Notes: generated by a model from the letters alone, not told the origin. 64,000 bases of DNA from Bacteroidota bacterium (GCA_004295015.1 SHNE01000049.1:144152-208151); one strand, 5' to 3'; positions 8,357-17,802 are shown, counted from the first letter of the stretch. Numbers and translations are program-made.

Positions 8357-9454
8357 TTGAAAAAGAAATTGACAATCTCTATTCCCACCTGGAACAGATC
8401 TATATATCTTAAAGATCTTTTGGATCAGTTGATAGAGCAGGTGAGAGACTTTCAGTTTGAGCCGCATATTGAAATATTGGTTTCGAATAATGATTCTTCA
8501 GATGATACTGAGACAATTGTACTTGCACTCAGAGAGCAGCACTCATTTATAAAATATCATCGGAATCCTGAGAACATTGGAGCTAAATCAAATGTAATCC
8601 GTTCCATGGAAATGGCTGAATCTGATTTTGTTATGGTTCTGGGTGATGATGACCGTATAAGATATGATTGCCTGAAGGAGATTTTGTTTCTGTTGAATAC
8701 GCTTGATCAACCCGGTATTTTAATTGACAAGTCAAATTCTAAAGTTGCAGGTAATTTTGACAATCAACCTCTTCCTCTTGAAGACCTGATAGATAACTTT
8801 TACTGGTACATTGGAAATGCAGGTGTATTTATTGTCAGGACAGAGTATATGAGAAAGTTGTTGGCGGAAGTTAATTATGATGGATTAAATGAATGCTGGC
8901 CCCAAACTCAGGCTATGATTTTTGGGTCAATCAAGGCTCCGGGGAATAAAATTTATGTTTATGACTTGCATATACACGCAAAGAGCATTCACGAAGAAGT
9001 CATGATTTATAATTCATTTTATTTATGGAGAACTTGTACTCTTGAACTCGTAAATTCAATTAACGGAATCAGAAGCCTGATTAATGCTGAAATATATCAA
9101 GCTGCACTAAAATATATTAAGTCAAACATGCCGCAGCAATTATTTAATATTTTGCAATGTGGAATTTTTGTTGATGATAAATTGCAGAGACGTAAAACCG
9201 GAAAACATATCATATCTAAAGCATATCTATTTTCGACAACAGGAAAATTGTATCTGTATTTTATTGCAACAGTTCTGCTTCTTCCTGTTGGCATTTCTAA
9301 ATTACTCTCTAATTGCACTATTTATTTTCTTAAAGGGTCAGAAGGATTGAAGAAGAAGAATTTATTTGTAAAGCATGAGCTGGAAAAGAAGGCTGCCTTG
9401 CAAAAACAAAAAGTTAAATCAATCAGAACACTTGAATTTGAAATTGATAATTAA
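8357..9454 (+). CDS. GT2-family glycosyltransferase
   Basis: The N-terminal GT-A fold is recognisable: SIPTWNRSIYLKDLL at the start, ILVSNNDSSDDTE for nucleotide binding, and VLGDDDRI (a DDD variant of the DxD metal site) near residue 97. The C-terminal third holds a hydrophobic helix (LYLYFIATVLLLPVGI) that may sit in the membrane. The start is a TTG at 8357, because no ATG or GTG precedes the conserved N-terminal strand. It is the last gene of the CDP-sugar operon and may transfer that sugar, although donor and acceptor cannot be read from the sequence. Confidence 0.8.
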   Translation: MKKKLTISIPTWNRSIYLKDLLDQLIEQVRDFQFEPHIEILVSNNDSSDDTETIVLALREQHSFIKYHRNPENIGAKSNVIRSMEMAESDFVMVLGDDDRIRYDCLKEILFLLNTLDQPGILIDKSNSKVAGNFDNQPLPLEDLIDNFYWYIGNAGVFIVRTEYMRKLLAEVNYDGLNECWPQTQAMIFGSIKAPGNKIYVYDLHIHAKSIHEEVMIYNSFYLWRTCTLELVNSINGIRSLINAEIYQAALKYIKSNMPQQLFNILQCGIFVDDKLQRRKTGKHIISKAYLFSTTGKLYLYFIATVLLLPVGISKLLSNCTIYFLKGSEGLKKKNLFVKHELEKKAALQKQKVKSIRTLEFEIDN

Positions 9455-9511
9455 TTATTTATTTAAGGAATTTCATGCTAATTGGGCATTTTGCAGAATT
9501 ATGGGCTGTTT

Positions 9512-9539
9512 TTGTCTTTTGGAATAATTATTATATTTG
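9512..9539 (+). promoter_or_regulatory. Promoter (TTG, 17-base spacer, TATATTTG) for the kelch protein
   Basis: TTG at 9512-9514 and TATATTTG at 9532-9539 are separated by 17 bases. This fits the Bacteroidota -33/-7 pattern, and the ATG of the next gene follows 33 bases later. Confidence 0.7.
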
Positions 9540-9572
9540 AATGAAAATTAATTTTTAATAAAAAATCATAAA

Positions 9573-10808
9573 ATGAAAAAAAGCACTACGATTTTCTTTT
9601 TTGTTCTCATTGCCAATTTGAGTTTGGCGCAGTTAAGTTGGATTCGATTATCTGACTTCCCGGGATGTGGAAAGCCGGGAGTCGCTGCCGTGTCATTGAA
9701 TGGTAAAGGGTATATGGGCCTCGGCCTTGGAACAAACGGAATGGGTTGTACTGATTGGTATGAATACAATTCTGCTACCAATGCCTGGACCCAAAAAGCA
9801 TCTTTTCCTTCTACCGGAAGGTGGAGTACAGCATCTTTTGTTATCGGAAATAAGGCCTATGTTTGTACCGGTGCCAAAGATGTAGGTTTGTCGAATGAGA
9901 CTTGGGAATATGACCCTAACACTGATGCATGGACGCAGAAAGCGAATGTACCTGGACCGGTCAGACAAAATGCAGTTGCATTTGCCATTGATAATATAGG
10001 CTATGTGGGCACCGGCTATAGTGCGAACACAACTTATGATGATTTTTATCAATATGACCCAACTACTGATATGTGGACCGCCATAGCTAATTTCCCGGGG
10101 CCTACAAGAAGTGGTGCAACAGCATTTACAATTGGTTCTATGGGCTATGTGGGAATGGGAAACAATACAAACTCAACCAGTAACTTTCAGGATTTTTACG
10201 AATATAATCCTCAGACGGACGCGTGGACCCAAAAAACAGATTTTCCACTTCCCTATGTAGTTGCACCAACTGCCTATTCCGGATCAGCTGATTGCTATTC
10301 TTTGTGTGGATATTATTATCAATATTCAGGAATCACACATAATCCTCTCAACATGTTGTACAAGTATAATCAGGCTTCGGATTTATGGACATTGTCGGGT
10401 ACATTCAGTGGTCTGCCGAGAGGTTATGCAGGTGGTTTCGCTCTTAGTAATGATATCTATATTGGCGGAGGTGGACAGAAAAATGACGGTTCCGCCGCAT
10501 CAATGCTTACCGATTTTTGGAAACTGAGTAATGGGCTTACCTTAAGAGTCGAAAATCCTGATACATATTCCGATTTCAAGATTATTCCTAATCCATCAAC
10601 GCATTCAATATCATTCGATAATTCTTTGCATGGTAAAGAGTTCGAGTCGATGCGGATATTCGATGTCTCCGGTAAATTTGTGGTTGAGAAAAGTATTAGC
10701 AGAGTGGATAAGTCTTTCGATATATCCTTCCTGTCAAATGGAATTTATTTTGTAGAACTTGTAACTGTTCGAGGTGAAGTGCTTGACAGCCGGTTTGTGA
10801 AAGAATAA
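9573..10808 (+). CDS. Kelch-repeat protein with T9SS C-terminal sorting domain
   Basis: A secreted protein of 411 residues. A signal peptide (hydrophobic to about residue 20, ending SLAQ) is followed by about six kelch repeats with the pattern of paired aromatics and Gly-Tyr-Val-Gly (for example WEYDPNTDAWTQKANVPG, then IGYVGTG), which should form a beta-propeller. The last 75 or so residues (from about 335, IIPNPST to the terminal FVKE) look like a type A T9SS sorting domain, so the protein is probably exported across the outer membrane and attached to the surface or released. It has its own promoter and terminator and stands apart from the sugar operon. Its ligand is unknown. Confidence 0.85.
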   Translation: MKKSTTIFFFVLIANLSLAQLSWIRLSDFPGCGKPGVAAVSLNGKGYMGLGLGTNGMGCTDWYEYNSATNAWTQKASFPSTGRWSTASFVIGNKAYVCTGAKDVGLSNETWEYDPNTDAWTQKANVPGPVRQNAVAFAIDNIGYVGTGYSANTTYDDFYQYDPTTDMWTAIANFPGPTRSGATAFTIGSMGYVGMGNNTNSTSNFQDFYEYNPQTDAWTQKTDFPLPYVVAPTAYSGSADCYSLCGYYYQYSGITHNPLNMLYKYNQASDLWTLSGTFSGLPRGYAGGFALSNDIYIGGGGQKNDGSAASMLTDFWKLSNGLTLRVENPDTYSDFKIIPNPSTHSISFDNSLHGKEFESMRIFDVSGKFVVEKSISRVDKSFDISFLSNGIYFVELVTVRGEVLDSRFVKE

Positions 10809-10827
10809 AAGAGCTCGTCTATTTAAT

Positions 10828-10865
10828 AAAATCGTGTTGCTTAATCAGTAACACGATTTTTTTTT
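10828..10865. terminator. Bidirectional rho-independent terminator
   Basis: Perfect 11-base arms 10828-10838 and 10850-10860 (AAAATCGTGTT / AACACGATTTT) enclose an 11-base loop and run into nine T on the plus strand. The stem also begins with A residues, so it can serve both the plus-strand kelch gene and the convergent yihY-like gene. Confidence 0.85.
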
Positions 10866-10900
10866 GTGATACTTACAATTCGATCAGGTTATTTTTTATC

Positions 10901-11872
10901 CTAAAAGGCACGCACAGACTGCTTTTTAGCATTGTCAATGCTTGCATTTAATTCAAATCCGAGGATTAGAATTACAGAGTTGAAGTAAATCCACAGCATG
11001 ATAACGATAAGAGTTCCTATCGATCCATAAATTTTATTATACTGACCAAAATGATTTACGAAATAGGCAAAACCAGTCGAAAGAATGATTGAAAGAAGTG
11101 TTGCCAGGGTCGAACCTGCTGAAATAAATCGGTAGGTTTTTTTGACTGCAGGCGCATAATAATAGAGAAATGATATGGCAAAAAAGAACAGCGCAAGAAC
11201 CACTGTCCATTTTCCAAACATAATTAAAATTACCTGAGTCTTTGATTTTAGAATACTTTGCTCTACAAGATAGGCTGTTGCAACTTCACTGAAGATTATT
11301 AGGGTCGTGGAAATAATTACGAGTATTGATAAAATGAATGTTAGAACTATAGCAACCTTTCTTTGCTGAAACGGAGTCCTTGACTCAACAACGTGATAGG
11401 AGCTGTTAAAGCCCCGCATCATTGTCATAAAGCCATTGGTTGTAAAATACAATGCCATTATAAATCCAACCGAAAGCAGGCCGCCCCGCTGGATTCTGAT
11501 TATATCTTCGATAGTGCTCCTCACCGTCAAATAAGCGTTTTGCGGTAAAACACTTTCAATGAGCTTCATGATCTCATTCTGGAAATTATTTATTGGAACG
11601 TATGGTATGAGCGAGAAGAGAAAAATAATAGCAGGGAAGATGGCAAGGAAGAAACTGAATGCGAGCGACTGAGCTCGGGTAACTATAGATCCCCTTTGAA
11701 TGCCGGTGAAAAAAAAGTCGGCCACATCATAGATTGGCATCTTCTCAAAGCCGGGTAAAGCGATCCTTTTTGTATAAGCAACAAAGTGCTTTACTATCGG
11801 CAGGCTTAGTGTTTTTCGCAGAAGCTTTTTACTAAGTTTATTTATTTTCTTTTTTTTTACTGTCTGGTTCAT
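10901..11872 (-). CDS. YihY/BrkB-family inner-membrane protein
   Basis: A 323-residue integral membrane protein with about six transmembrane segments. The family hallmarks are visible: AQSLAFSFFLAIFPAIIFLFS near residue 65, and LYFTTNGFMTMMRGFNSSY near residue 145. Older records call this family ribonuclease BN, but that activity belongs to another protein; the true function is unsettled. The start ATG overlaps the nadC stop by four bases (ATGA), so the two genes are probably co-translated. A Lys-rich N-terminus precedes the first segment. Confidence 0.85.
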   Translation of the reverse strand: MNQTVKKKKINKLSKKLLRKTLSLPIVKHFVAYTKRIALPGFEKMPIYDVADFFFTGIQRGSIVTRAQSLAFSFFLAIFPAIIFLFSLIPYVPINNFQNEIMKLIESVLPQNAYLTVRSTIEDIIRIQRGGLLSVGFIMALYFTTNGFMTMMRGFNSSYHVVESRTPFQQRKVAIVLTFILSILVIISTTLIIFSEVATAYLVEQSILKSKTQVILIMFGKWTVVLALFFFAISFLYYYAPAVKKTYRFISAGSTLATLLSIILSTGFAYFVNHFGQYNKIYGSIGTLIVIMLWIYFNSVILILGFELNASIDNAKKQSVRAF

Positions 11873-12729
11873 CCGGTCAATTTCATTGAGATATCCAGAC
11901 TCTTATATGAATGAGTCAAAGCGCCTACAGATATATAATCGACACCAGTCTCGGCATAGGCCCGAATGTTTTCGAGTACGATGCCACCTGAAGCTTCAGT
12001 GATGAATTTATGTGATATTAATTTGATCGCTTCTTTTAAGATTGCAGGTTGAAAATTGTCAAGCATTATACGTTGAACACCGCCGGTCTGTAATACTTCT
12101 TTCACTTCGTCCAGATTTCTTGTTTCAATTTCTATGGGTAATGACCTGTTTGTTTCTTTTAGGTAGCTATTAGCTTTATGTATAGCATTTACAATTCCAC
12201 CTGCAGCATCTACATGATTATCCTTGATGAGGATCATATCATACAATCCGAAACGATGATTACTACCACCGCCGGCAACAACCGCCCATTTCTCAAAGAT
12301 TCGAAAGTTGGGTGTCGTTTTACGGGTATCAAGAATCTTTGCACCGGTTCCTTCTATTGCTTCAACGTATTTTCTGGTGAGACTGGCTATTCCACTCATC
12401 CTTTGCATACAATTGAGCAAAACCCTTTCTGCCCTAAGAATAGAACGAATATTTCCTTGAATGTTTATTACAATTTGTCCCGGTTTAACTTGAGCTCCTT
12501 CAGCAACATTAACTTTTACTACAACAGAACTGTCAACCATATTGAGAACTTGATCCGCTATCACCAGGCCGGAGATGACTCCATCTTCTTTAACCTTTAC
12601 CACAGCGGTACCTGATGCATCAGGAGCAATAGTTGATAGGGAAGTGTGATCTCCATCACCTTGATCCTCCAAAAGTGCGTACTTTAAAAATTCTGTGATG
12701 CTTAATCCTGTTGAAAAGCTTTGAAGCAT
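11869..12729 (-). CDS. nadC: Nicotinate-nucleotide pyrophosphorylase (carboxylating)
   Basis: This enzyme converts quinolinate and PRPP to nicotinate mononucleotide in de novo NAD synthesis. Conserved quinolinate phosphoribosyltransferase motifs are present in order: LDTRKTTPNFR, GGGSNHRFGLYDMILIKDNH, IEIETRNLDEV, IMLDNF and TEASGGI. The length of 286 residues is normal. A TACTTTTG promoter element lies 41 bases before the ATG. The yihY-like gene is translationally coupled downstream. Confidence 0.95.
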   Translation of the reverse strand: MLQSFSTGLSITEFLKYALLEDQGDGDHTSLSTIAPDASGTAVVKVKEDGVISGLVIADQVLNMVDSSVVVKVNVAEGAQVKPGQIVINIQGNIRSILRAERVLLNCMQRMSGIASLTRKYVEAIEGTGAKILDTRKTTPNFRIFEKWAVVAGGGSNHRFGLYDMILIKDNHVDAAGGIVNAIHKANSYLKETNRSLPIEIETRNLDEVKEVLQTGGVQRIMLDNFQPAILKEAIKLISHKFITEASGGIVLENIRAYAETGVDYISVGALTHSYKSLDISMKLTG

Positions 12730-12769
12730 ATAGATAAATTGGGAGACTTGATTGAATTAAAATTGGAGA

Positions 12770-12777
12770 CAAAAGTA
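12770..12777 (-). promoter_or_regulatory. Promoter -7 element TACTTTTG for nadC
   Basis: An exact TAnnTTTG match on the minus strand, 40 bases upstream of the nadC ATG. No clear -33 TTG was seen. Confidence 0.5.
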
Positions 12778-12840
12778 CAGAATCCACGACGGATCTCGAA
12801 CGAATATCCGGATCCGGGTACAATCCAATAAATATTTTTT

Positions 12841-13236
12841 TTACTCGCTTTCGATTCGCAGTTCAAGCAAGGAATTCTTGCCATTTACAGTTTTCATGTA
12901 AAATGAAACTCTGTAAGTCTTTGCATTCGAGGAAGTAAGTGTGCCTATTCCGTATAAAGTGCCTTCCTGGGAGGATCCTTTATGCACTATCGTAAAGGAT
13001 TTAGGAGAGTTTTTACTGAAAAAATCACGTAAAATTTGCTCTGCCTGAGCCTTTGAGTAGATATCCTCTTGATTAAGCAGAGTGAGATCGATTGTATTTC
13101 CAAAATAGATGGCTACTTGCCTGGCATCACCACTTCTGATGGCATTTCCAAAGTCATCATATACGTCTAGCGCTCGGGCAGTATGGAGTCCCAAGCTGAA
13201 GAGAATGAAAATGCAGATTTTAAGGGTATTTTTCAC
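12841..13236 (-). CDS. DUF4783 family periplasmic or secreted protein
   Basis: A small exported protein of about 131 residues. I place the start at GTG 13236 because it directly precedes a good signal peptide (KNTLKICIFILFSLGLHTARA); a longer frame from TTG at 13278 would add 14 polar residues in front. The mature part (DVYDDFGNAIRSGDARQVAIYF and later GTLYGIGTL) resembles the NTF2-like DUF4783 family, which is often found beside rlmH and nadC in Bacteroidota. The function is unknown. It is divergent from rlmH. Confidence 0.7.
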   Translation of the reverse strand: MKNTLKICIFILFSLGLHTARALDVYDDFGNAIRSGDARQVAIYFGNTIDLTLLNQEDIYSKAQAEQILRDFFSKNSPKSFTIVHKGSSQEGTLYGIGTLTSSNAKTYRVSFYMKTVNGKNSLLELRIESE

Positions 13237-13390
13237 AGTCAGAGGGTTGCAATTATCAAGCCAATTCTTGCTTTTCAACTTATTTTTTACGTTTCTTTTT
13301 TAGAATGGTTCGGCCTGCATGTCAATTTCTTTTCAGTTTTTTTAACTCATAAAATGTACATCTACATCGAAAATGGGCCTTTGATAAACG

Positions 13391-13398
13391 TATATTTC
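13391..13398 (+). promoter_or_regulatory. Possible promoter element TATATTTC for rlmH
   Basis: One mismatch to TAnnTTTG, 22 bases before the rlmH ATG. Weak evidence on its own. Confidence 0.35.
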
Positions 13399-13420
13399 AA
13401 GAAAATTCAGCAGGCTTTCG

Positions 13421-13885
13421 ATGAAATGTGAATTGTACTTTGTTGGTAAAACCTCGGATAAATACCTTATCGAAGGTGTTGAGATTTATACTAAACGCTT
13501 GAGCCATTATCTGCCGGTGAACATTGTCATTATTCCTCCATCGACTTTAGCGGAAGCGAAAAAGGTTGTTGAAGAAGAGGGTAGAAATATTCTTAGCAAA
13601 ATCAAACCCAGAGATTTTATCGTACTGCTTGATGAAACAGGGCAAATGCATACCTCACCCGAGCTCGCACAAAAAATGCAGAAATGGATGGTGGAAGGCT
13701 ACAGTAAGCTCGTATTTGTTTGCGGCGGAGCATATGGTTTGTCTCCCGACTTAAAAAATCGGGCAAATTATATTTTATCAGCTTCCCGATTTACATTTAC
13801 ACATCAAATGATACGACTAATTTTGGTAGAGCAGTTATACCGTGCAATGACTATTATTCGAAATGAATCTTATCATCATGGATAA
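13421..13885 (+). CDS. rlmH: 23S rRNA (pseudouridine-1915 N3) methyltransferase RlmH
   Basis: A SPOUT-class methyltransferase that modifies pseudouridine 1915 in helix 69 of 23S rRNA on the assembled ribosome. The family features are present: FVCGGAYGLS (the SAM-binding knot loop) near residue 107, TFTHQMIRLILVEQLYRA near 128, and the conserved C-terminal NESYHHG. The length of 154 residues is normal. It is transcribed alone, with a long intergenic region downstream. Confidence 0.95.
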   Translation: MKCELYFVGKTSDKYLIEGVEIYTKRLSHYLPVNIVIIPPSTLAEAKKVVEEEGRNILSKIKPRDFIVLLDETGQMHTSPELAQKMQKWMVEGYSKLVFVCGGAYGLSPDLKNRANYILSASRFTFTHQMIRLILVEQLYRAMTIIRNESYHHG

Positions 13886-14003
13886 TTTTTTAGGTTTAAT
13901 CATTTTTTCGTAAATCAGCCAACATCCAAGGATTGATAGTCTAATATAGCTGCTGCATAACAATATTTAGCTTTAATTTTCTATTGGAATACCATATTTC
14001 GAT

Positions 14004-14110
14004 GGGCGCGTTGGCCCGACCAATTGCCGGGAAGCGTCAGCATGTGCGGCTGGCAGGGTCAATTGGTCTTGATTTTTTTGCTTACTTTTTTCATCAAGGA
14101 AAAAAGTGAG
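14004..14110. repeat. Structured intergenic element with nested inverted repeats
   Basis: This sits in the 328-base gap between rlmH and the next gene (13886-14213). GGGC/GCCC pairs at 14004-14007 and 14014-14017. GACCAATTG (14018-14026) pairs perfectly with CAATTGGTC (14060-14068) around a GC-rich core. A second hairpin has 12-base arms 14081-14092 and 14099-14110 with one mismatch and a 6-base loop. The core is richer in GC than the surroundings. The layout fits a dispersed repeat (REP or MITE-like), a structured RNA, or a terminator cluster. The rest of the gap shows nothing recognisable. Confidence 0.55.
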
Positions 14111-14213
14111 AAGGGTTTAGTGAACAGTATGGGCACGTGTGAAATGGTAGTCTGGAACTAGATGGCTAAACCTATAATTTTTTTTTGAATCTGATCGCCT
14201 GCACAACACTTAG

Positions 14214-15443
14214 TTAAAGATTTTTGTACACATCATTGTATTTTTTTATCCCTTTTGCAAGGGAAAAAATTTCAATAGCGGCATTCCGGATTTTTTCCTT
14301 TGGCTCCTTCAAGAGCTGAGGAATCTGGCTAATAACAAAATCGTAGTCTTCATCAGTGAATGAGCGCACTATTGCCCCTGCATTTGAATCGCGGATTATC
14401 TGATCAATATCTCCAATGTTTGAATTGCAAATTATTGGAATTCCCATGCTCATAATTTCACCTTGTTTGGCAGGGGAGCTCGCTCGTTTTGAATAAACCG
14501 GTTTAATGAAAAATAAAGATAAATGAGCAAGACTTAGCAGAAGCGGAACCTCTTTATGGTTTACCTTTCGTATGATAATATTTTCTGTTGGAATTCCTCT
14601 CTCTGCAGCATGCTTGCTTATTGATCGCTGATCTTCATGAGTGATAAACAAAAATTTGGAGGCAGGATACCTGATCCTTAAGCGGACAAAAAAGTCAAGC
14701 ATTTCTTCGAGCATATACCAGGTTCCAACTGCGCCTACATAGGAAATGATGATATCTTCTTTATCAATGGACAATTCATCGGCCAGTTGTTTTTTTTCCT
14801 CCGGATCGAAAAGAGAATAATTAAAGAGGTTGGTGTCTGCACAACAGGGAATTACCTGAATGGGCAATGGTTGCCCGGGAATACTTTTCCAATTGTGTAT
14901 CTCCCTCCGTGCATCATCTGTTAAGCAGATTGAATAGTCTGCCATTTCAAGGAACCGTGCTTCACGGTTTTTAAAAAAACGATAAATGAATCTATACAAT
15001 ATGGAACTTTGGTTCCACATTCCGCCATCTATTCTTTCGTCAGCATAAAAACCCCGCATGTCAAAAATGAATTTTAAACCAAATTTTCTTTTTAACATCA
15101 GGCCAATTAAACTTGTAATATAGCTGCGGCAATGAACGATATCGTATTTCTTTTTATTGCACAATTTTTTACACGCTCTCTGCATTTTGTAGACATCATA
15201 CATTGTCGACAGCACAAGCGGACTTTTAGTATAAGGAATGTTTACCCATTCAATCCCTTTGTTCCTTAGATCTTCTTTAATGGTTGAAATCAGACCATCA
15301 TTTCCTTTTTTCTCTGAACTTACGATAGTAATTTCATGACCTAACTTGCTCAGTCCACTTAGGTATGTCAAAATTTGACTTTGACCAAGAGGGTCTGATA
15401 ATCCGTCATAAGTGAGATAAAGTATTTTTTTTCCTTGAATCAT
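14214..15443 (-). CDS. GT4-family glycosyltransferase
   Basis: A GT-B fold enzyme of 409 residues. The N-terminal domain starts with LTYDGLSDPLGQSQILTYL, a glycine/proline loop seen in many Bacteroidota GT4 proteins. The C-terminal domain has the donor-binding EIMSMGIPIICNSNIGD stretch near residue 345. It is the last gene of a three-gene minus-strand operon (GT2, GT4, GT4), 36 bases after the preceding GT4. Donor and acceptor sugars are not predictable. Confidence 0.85.
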   Translation of the reverse strand: MIQGKKILYLTYDGLSDPLGQSQILTYLSGLSKLGHEITIVSSEKKGNDGLISTIKEDLRNKGIEWVNIPYTKSPLVLSTMYDVYKMQRACKKLCNKKKYDIVHCRSYITSLIGLMLKRKFGLKFIFDMRGFYADERIDGGMWNQSSILYRFIYRFFKNREARFLEMADYSICLTDDARREIHNWKSIPGQPLPIQVIPCCADTNLFNYSLFDPEEKKQLADELSIDKEDIIISYVGAVGTWYMLEEMLDFFVRLRIRYPASKFLFITHEDQRSISKHAAERGIPTENIIIRKVNHKEVPLLLSLAHLSLFFIKPVYSKRASSPAKQGEIMSMGIPIICNSNIGDIDQIIRDSNAGAIVRSFTDEDYDFVISQIPQLLKEPKEKIRNAAIEIFSLAKGIKKYNDVYKNL

Positions 15444-15479
15444 TTCTTTTATTATTCAGCATTCAACGGCAGCATGCGT

Positions 15480-16733
15480 TTATGAAGTTTCTCGTTCCGG
15501 ATTTAGTTCTTGTGCATATATCGAACGGTATACTGACTCTGCAATAGAATAGCTTCTGTATTTATATGCCATACTTCTGATTTTATCCTGAAGACCTTCC
15601 TTTTCTGCTGTCTGCAGAAGTTGATCAATTTTCTTACAGGCATTAAGGTAGTTTTCTGTGTCTAATTCCTGGAGAACATACCCGATTTTATTCTCGCTGA
15701 TCAAATCCGAATCGTCGGAAATGTCACTGGTGATAACTACAGGCAGACCCAGAGCCCAATATTCTCCATCTTTAATTGGTGTGCAGTAACGCTTCGACGG
15801 AATCGGTTTGACAGGGGTAATCGCAAAATCACCCAGCCCCATGAATTCAGGAATTTCATCGTGAGAAACAAATCTGATTACAAGATTGGTATGATCAAAA
15901 CCGGCAGCAGCAGCCCATTCATACAGTTGCTCTTTGGGATGATTTGTTAACACCAATGCCCTGAATTTGCCCTTCCAATACTCTTGTGCTACCTTGAAGA
16001 AATCAAAAACTTCTCTGGAAAGATATATCCCTCCGAATTTTCCGGCATACACACATGTTACCTTGTCATTTAAATTTAACTGTCTCAACAGCTCTTCATT
16101 CTTTCGTTTCTTTGGGGCAAAAAATGAATTGTCTACACAGGCAGGTTTGACATAGAACTTTTCAATAGCATGGCCGTATCGCTCTTTTGCATATTCATAC
16201 ATCAATTGTGTTGCACTTATAATGATATTTGCGTGCTTAGTCAGGCGTTTTTCAAGATTGAATAGTAAATTGTATTGTCTGCTTTCTCTTTTCCAGGTGT
16301 TATTTTCCACCATTGCATCTGCATGAGGTTCGTAACTGTCAATAATGAGTTTTTTACCGGTAAACTTTGAAAGAATATAGCCGATTGATCCGGCAGGAGT
16401 ACACCAGGCATGGATGTAATTTATTCTCCTAATAAATATGACTGAAATAAGATAAAGAAGATAGATTGAGCCCTTGACGAATGAAAGCAGACTGAATTTT
16501 GAATAAGTTAAGGTGATCAATTTAATTCCCTGAAGGCGTAATCGTGCCTTAACCTGCGCTTTTTCATTTGCTGATAGTTTCTGCTTTTCCTGTTCAAAAG
16601 TGACGAGATAGATTATACTTCCTGAGGGTAGTTGATTGTATATAATTCTGAGGTAAGGAAGCGTATAGGCTTGTATGAGTGCTTCCTTATAACTCCAATA
16701 AGTTATAACCAGGATATTTTTTCTCTTAGCCAC
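15480..16733 (-). CDS. GT4-like glycosyltransferase
   Basis: A 417-residue GT-B fold protein. The N-terminal domain has VITYWSYKEALIQAYTLPYL and the middle contains IIDSYEPHADAM. The C-terminal domain holds VTCVYAGKFGG and, near residue 318, the donor-site stretch PIKDGEYWALGLPVVIT, similar in place to the E-x7-E motif of GT4. The start is GTG at 16733 and overlaps the end of the upstream GT2 by eight bases, which indicates coupling. Confidence 0.8.
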   Translation of the reverse strand: MAKRKNILVITYWSYKEALIQAYTLPYLRIIYNQLPSGSIIYLVTFEQEKQKLSANEKAQVKARLRLQGIKLITLTYSKFSLLSFVKGSIYLLYLISVIFIRRINYIHAWCTPAGSIGYILSKFTGKKLIIDSYEPHADAMVENNTWKRESRQYNLLFNLEKRLTKHANIIISATQLMYEYAKERYGHAIEKFYVKPACVDNSFFAPKKRKNEELLRQLNLNDKVTCVYAGKFGGIYLSREVFDFFKVAQEYWKGKFRALVLTNHPKEQLYEWAAAAGFDHTNLVIRFVSHDEIPEFMGLGDFAITPVKPIPSKRYCTPIKDGEYWALGLPVVITSDISDDSDLISENKIGYVLQELDTENYLNACKKIDQLLQTAEKEGLQDKIRSMAYKYRSYSIAESVYRSIYAQELNPERETS

Positions 16734-17634
16734 GTAAAAATTCTTTAAGCTGTTTAAGAATACGGTGACCGGGAATGTTTTTCATGGATAGAAGAAGGTG
16801 TTTTTTTCGTAAGCCATGCAGACTGATAGATTTCCAAAGATATGAGAATACTTCAAACCGCTTTCCTTCGATATAAGAATGTACAGCTGAAAAATAATTC
16901 ACATGACTATACAGTTGTTTGTCTTCAAGATGGCTTAAGTTTAGCCTTTGTTTTATCCAATCAGCCGCCAGAAAGGTTTTCTGTATAAGTTCCTGATGAT
17001 TTCCGTGCATTGATCTGCCTTTGTGTTCAAGCATATGAACAGTCACCTTGTCAATCAGATATAGTTGCTGATCACTTAGGTTTTCCATAAAAAACATCCA
17101 GTCTTCTTTGATTGAATATTTACGATCTTCCTCAAAGAAACGAAGTTTCGGATTGTCTTTTTTGATGCAGACATTACAGGCAAGAGGATTGCCTTGGAGA
17201 AAAAGCCTGTATGTATAGAAGCCTTCAGGCAGGTGGCAGTTATCACTTGAAAGTAATTTATCTCCCACTATGAATTTGAATTTTGTGCTAATGAAGGATG
17301 GTTCCAGCTGAATAATGTGGCTATGTAATATTTCAAGATGCTCAGGTAACAAACGATCGTCAGAGTCGAGAAGCTGAATGTATTTACCTCTTGCAGCTTT
17401 TATACCCGTATTTCGGGCTGCACCCCTTTCAAGATTTGGTTGATGTAGAATTTGAATGCGCTTTTCATCCCTGTATTTTTCTTTTAAGAATTCGTAGCTG
17501 CCATCGGTACTGCCATCATCTACTACGATGATTTCAAATTGTGAAAAACGCTGGGCTAAGACACTATCTATAGATTCCTGAACATAGAGTTTACGGTTGT
17601 AGGAAGGTATTACCACACTGAAAAATGGATGCAT
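16726..17634 (-). CDS. GT2-family glycosyltransferase
   Basis: A 302-residue protein with a textbook GT-A N-terminus: VVIPSYNRKLYVQESIDSVL, then IIVVDDGSTDGSYEFL, ERGAARNTGIKAARG, and the DxD motif in LLDSDDRLLPEHL near residue 93. It is the first gene of the three-gene glycosyltransferase operon transcribed to the left, and is head-to-head with the Wzy-like gene. No exact TAnnTTTG was found upstream. Confidence 0.9.
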   Translation of the reverse strand: MHPFFSVVIPSYNRKLYVQESIDSVLAQRFSQFEIIVVDDGSTDGSYEFLKEKYRDEKRIQILHQPNLERGAARNTGIKAARGKYIQLLDSDDRLLPEHLEILHSHIIQLEPSFISTKFKFIVGDKLLSSDNCHLPEGFYTYRLFLQGNPLACNVCIKKDNPKLRFFEEDRKYSIKEDWMFFMENLSDQQLYLIDKVTVHMLEHKGRSMHGNHQELIQKTFLAADWIKQRLNLSHLEDKQLYSHVNYFSAVHSYIEGKRFEVFSYLWKSISLHGLRKKHLLLSMKNIPGHRILKQLKEFLRG

Positions 17635-17794
17635 ATGCTGGTGGTGGTATGAATTGAATATTTCCTTAGATCTTTTGGAGTCTAAAGATCGGAAATTTAT
17701 TGATTCCTGTCATTGAGGCATATCTTGCTTATTCTAAGTCCGGTAATTAATCTGCCTGTGTCTAAACCGCCTGCCTATACGTCGGAAAATCGAT

Positions 17795-17802
17795 TATATT
17801 TG
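17795..17802 (+). promoter_or_regulatory. Promoter -7 element TATATTTG
   Basis: An exact TAnnTTTG match 18 bases before ATG 17821. Because it lies inside the frame that could be extended upstream to TTG 17713, it argues that the longer start is wrong. Confidence 0.6.

Noticed and set aside
14004..14110. tRNA or small rRNA-like gene
   Set aside because: The stems do not fit a cloverleaf and there is no acceptor or anticodon arm.
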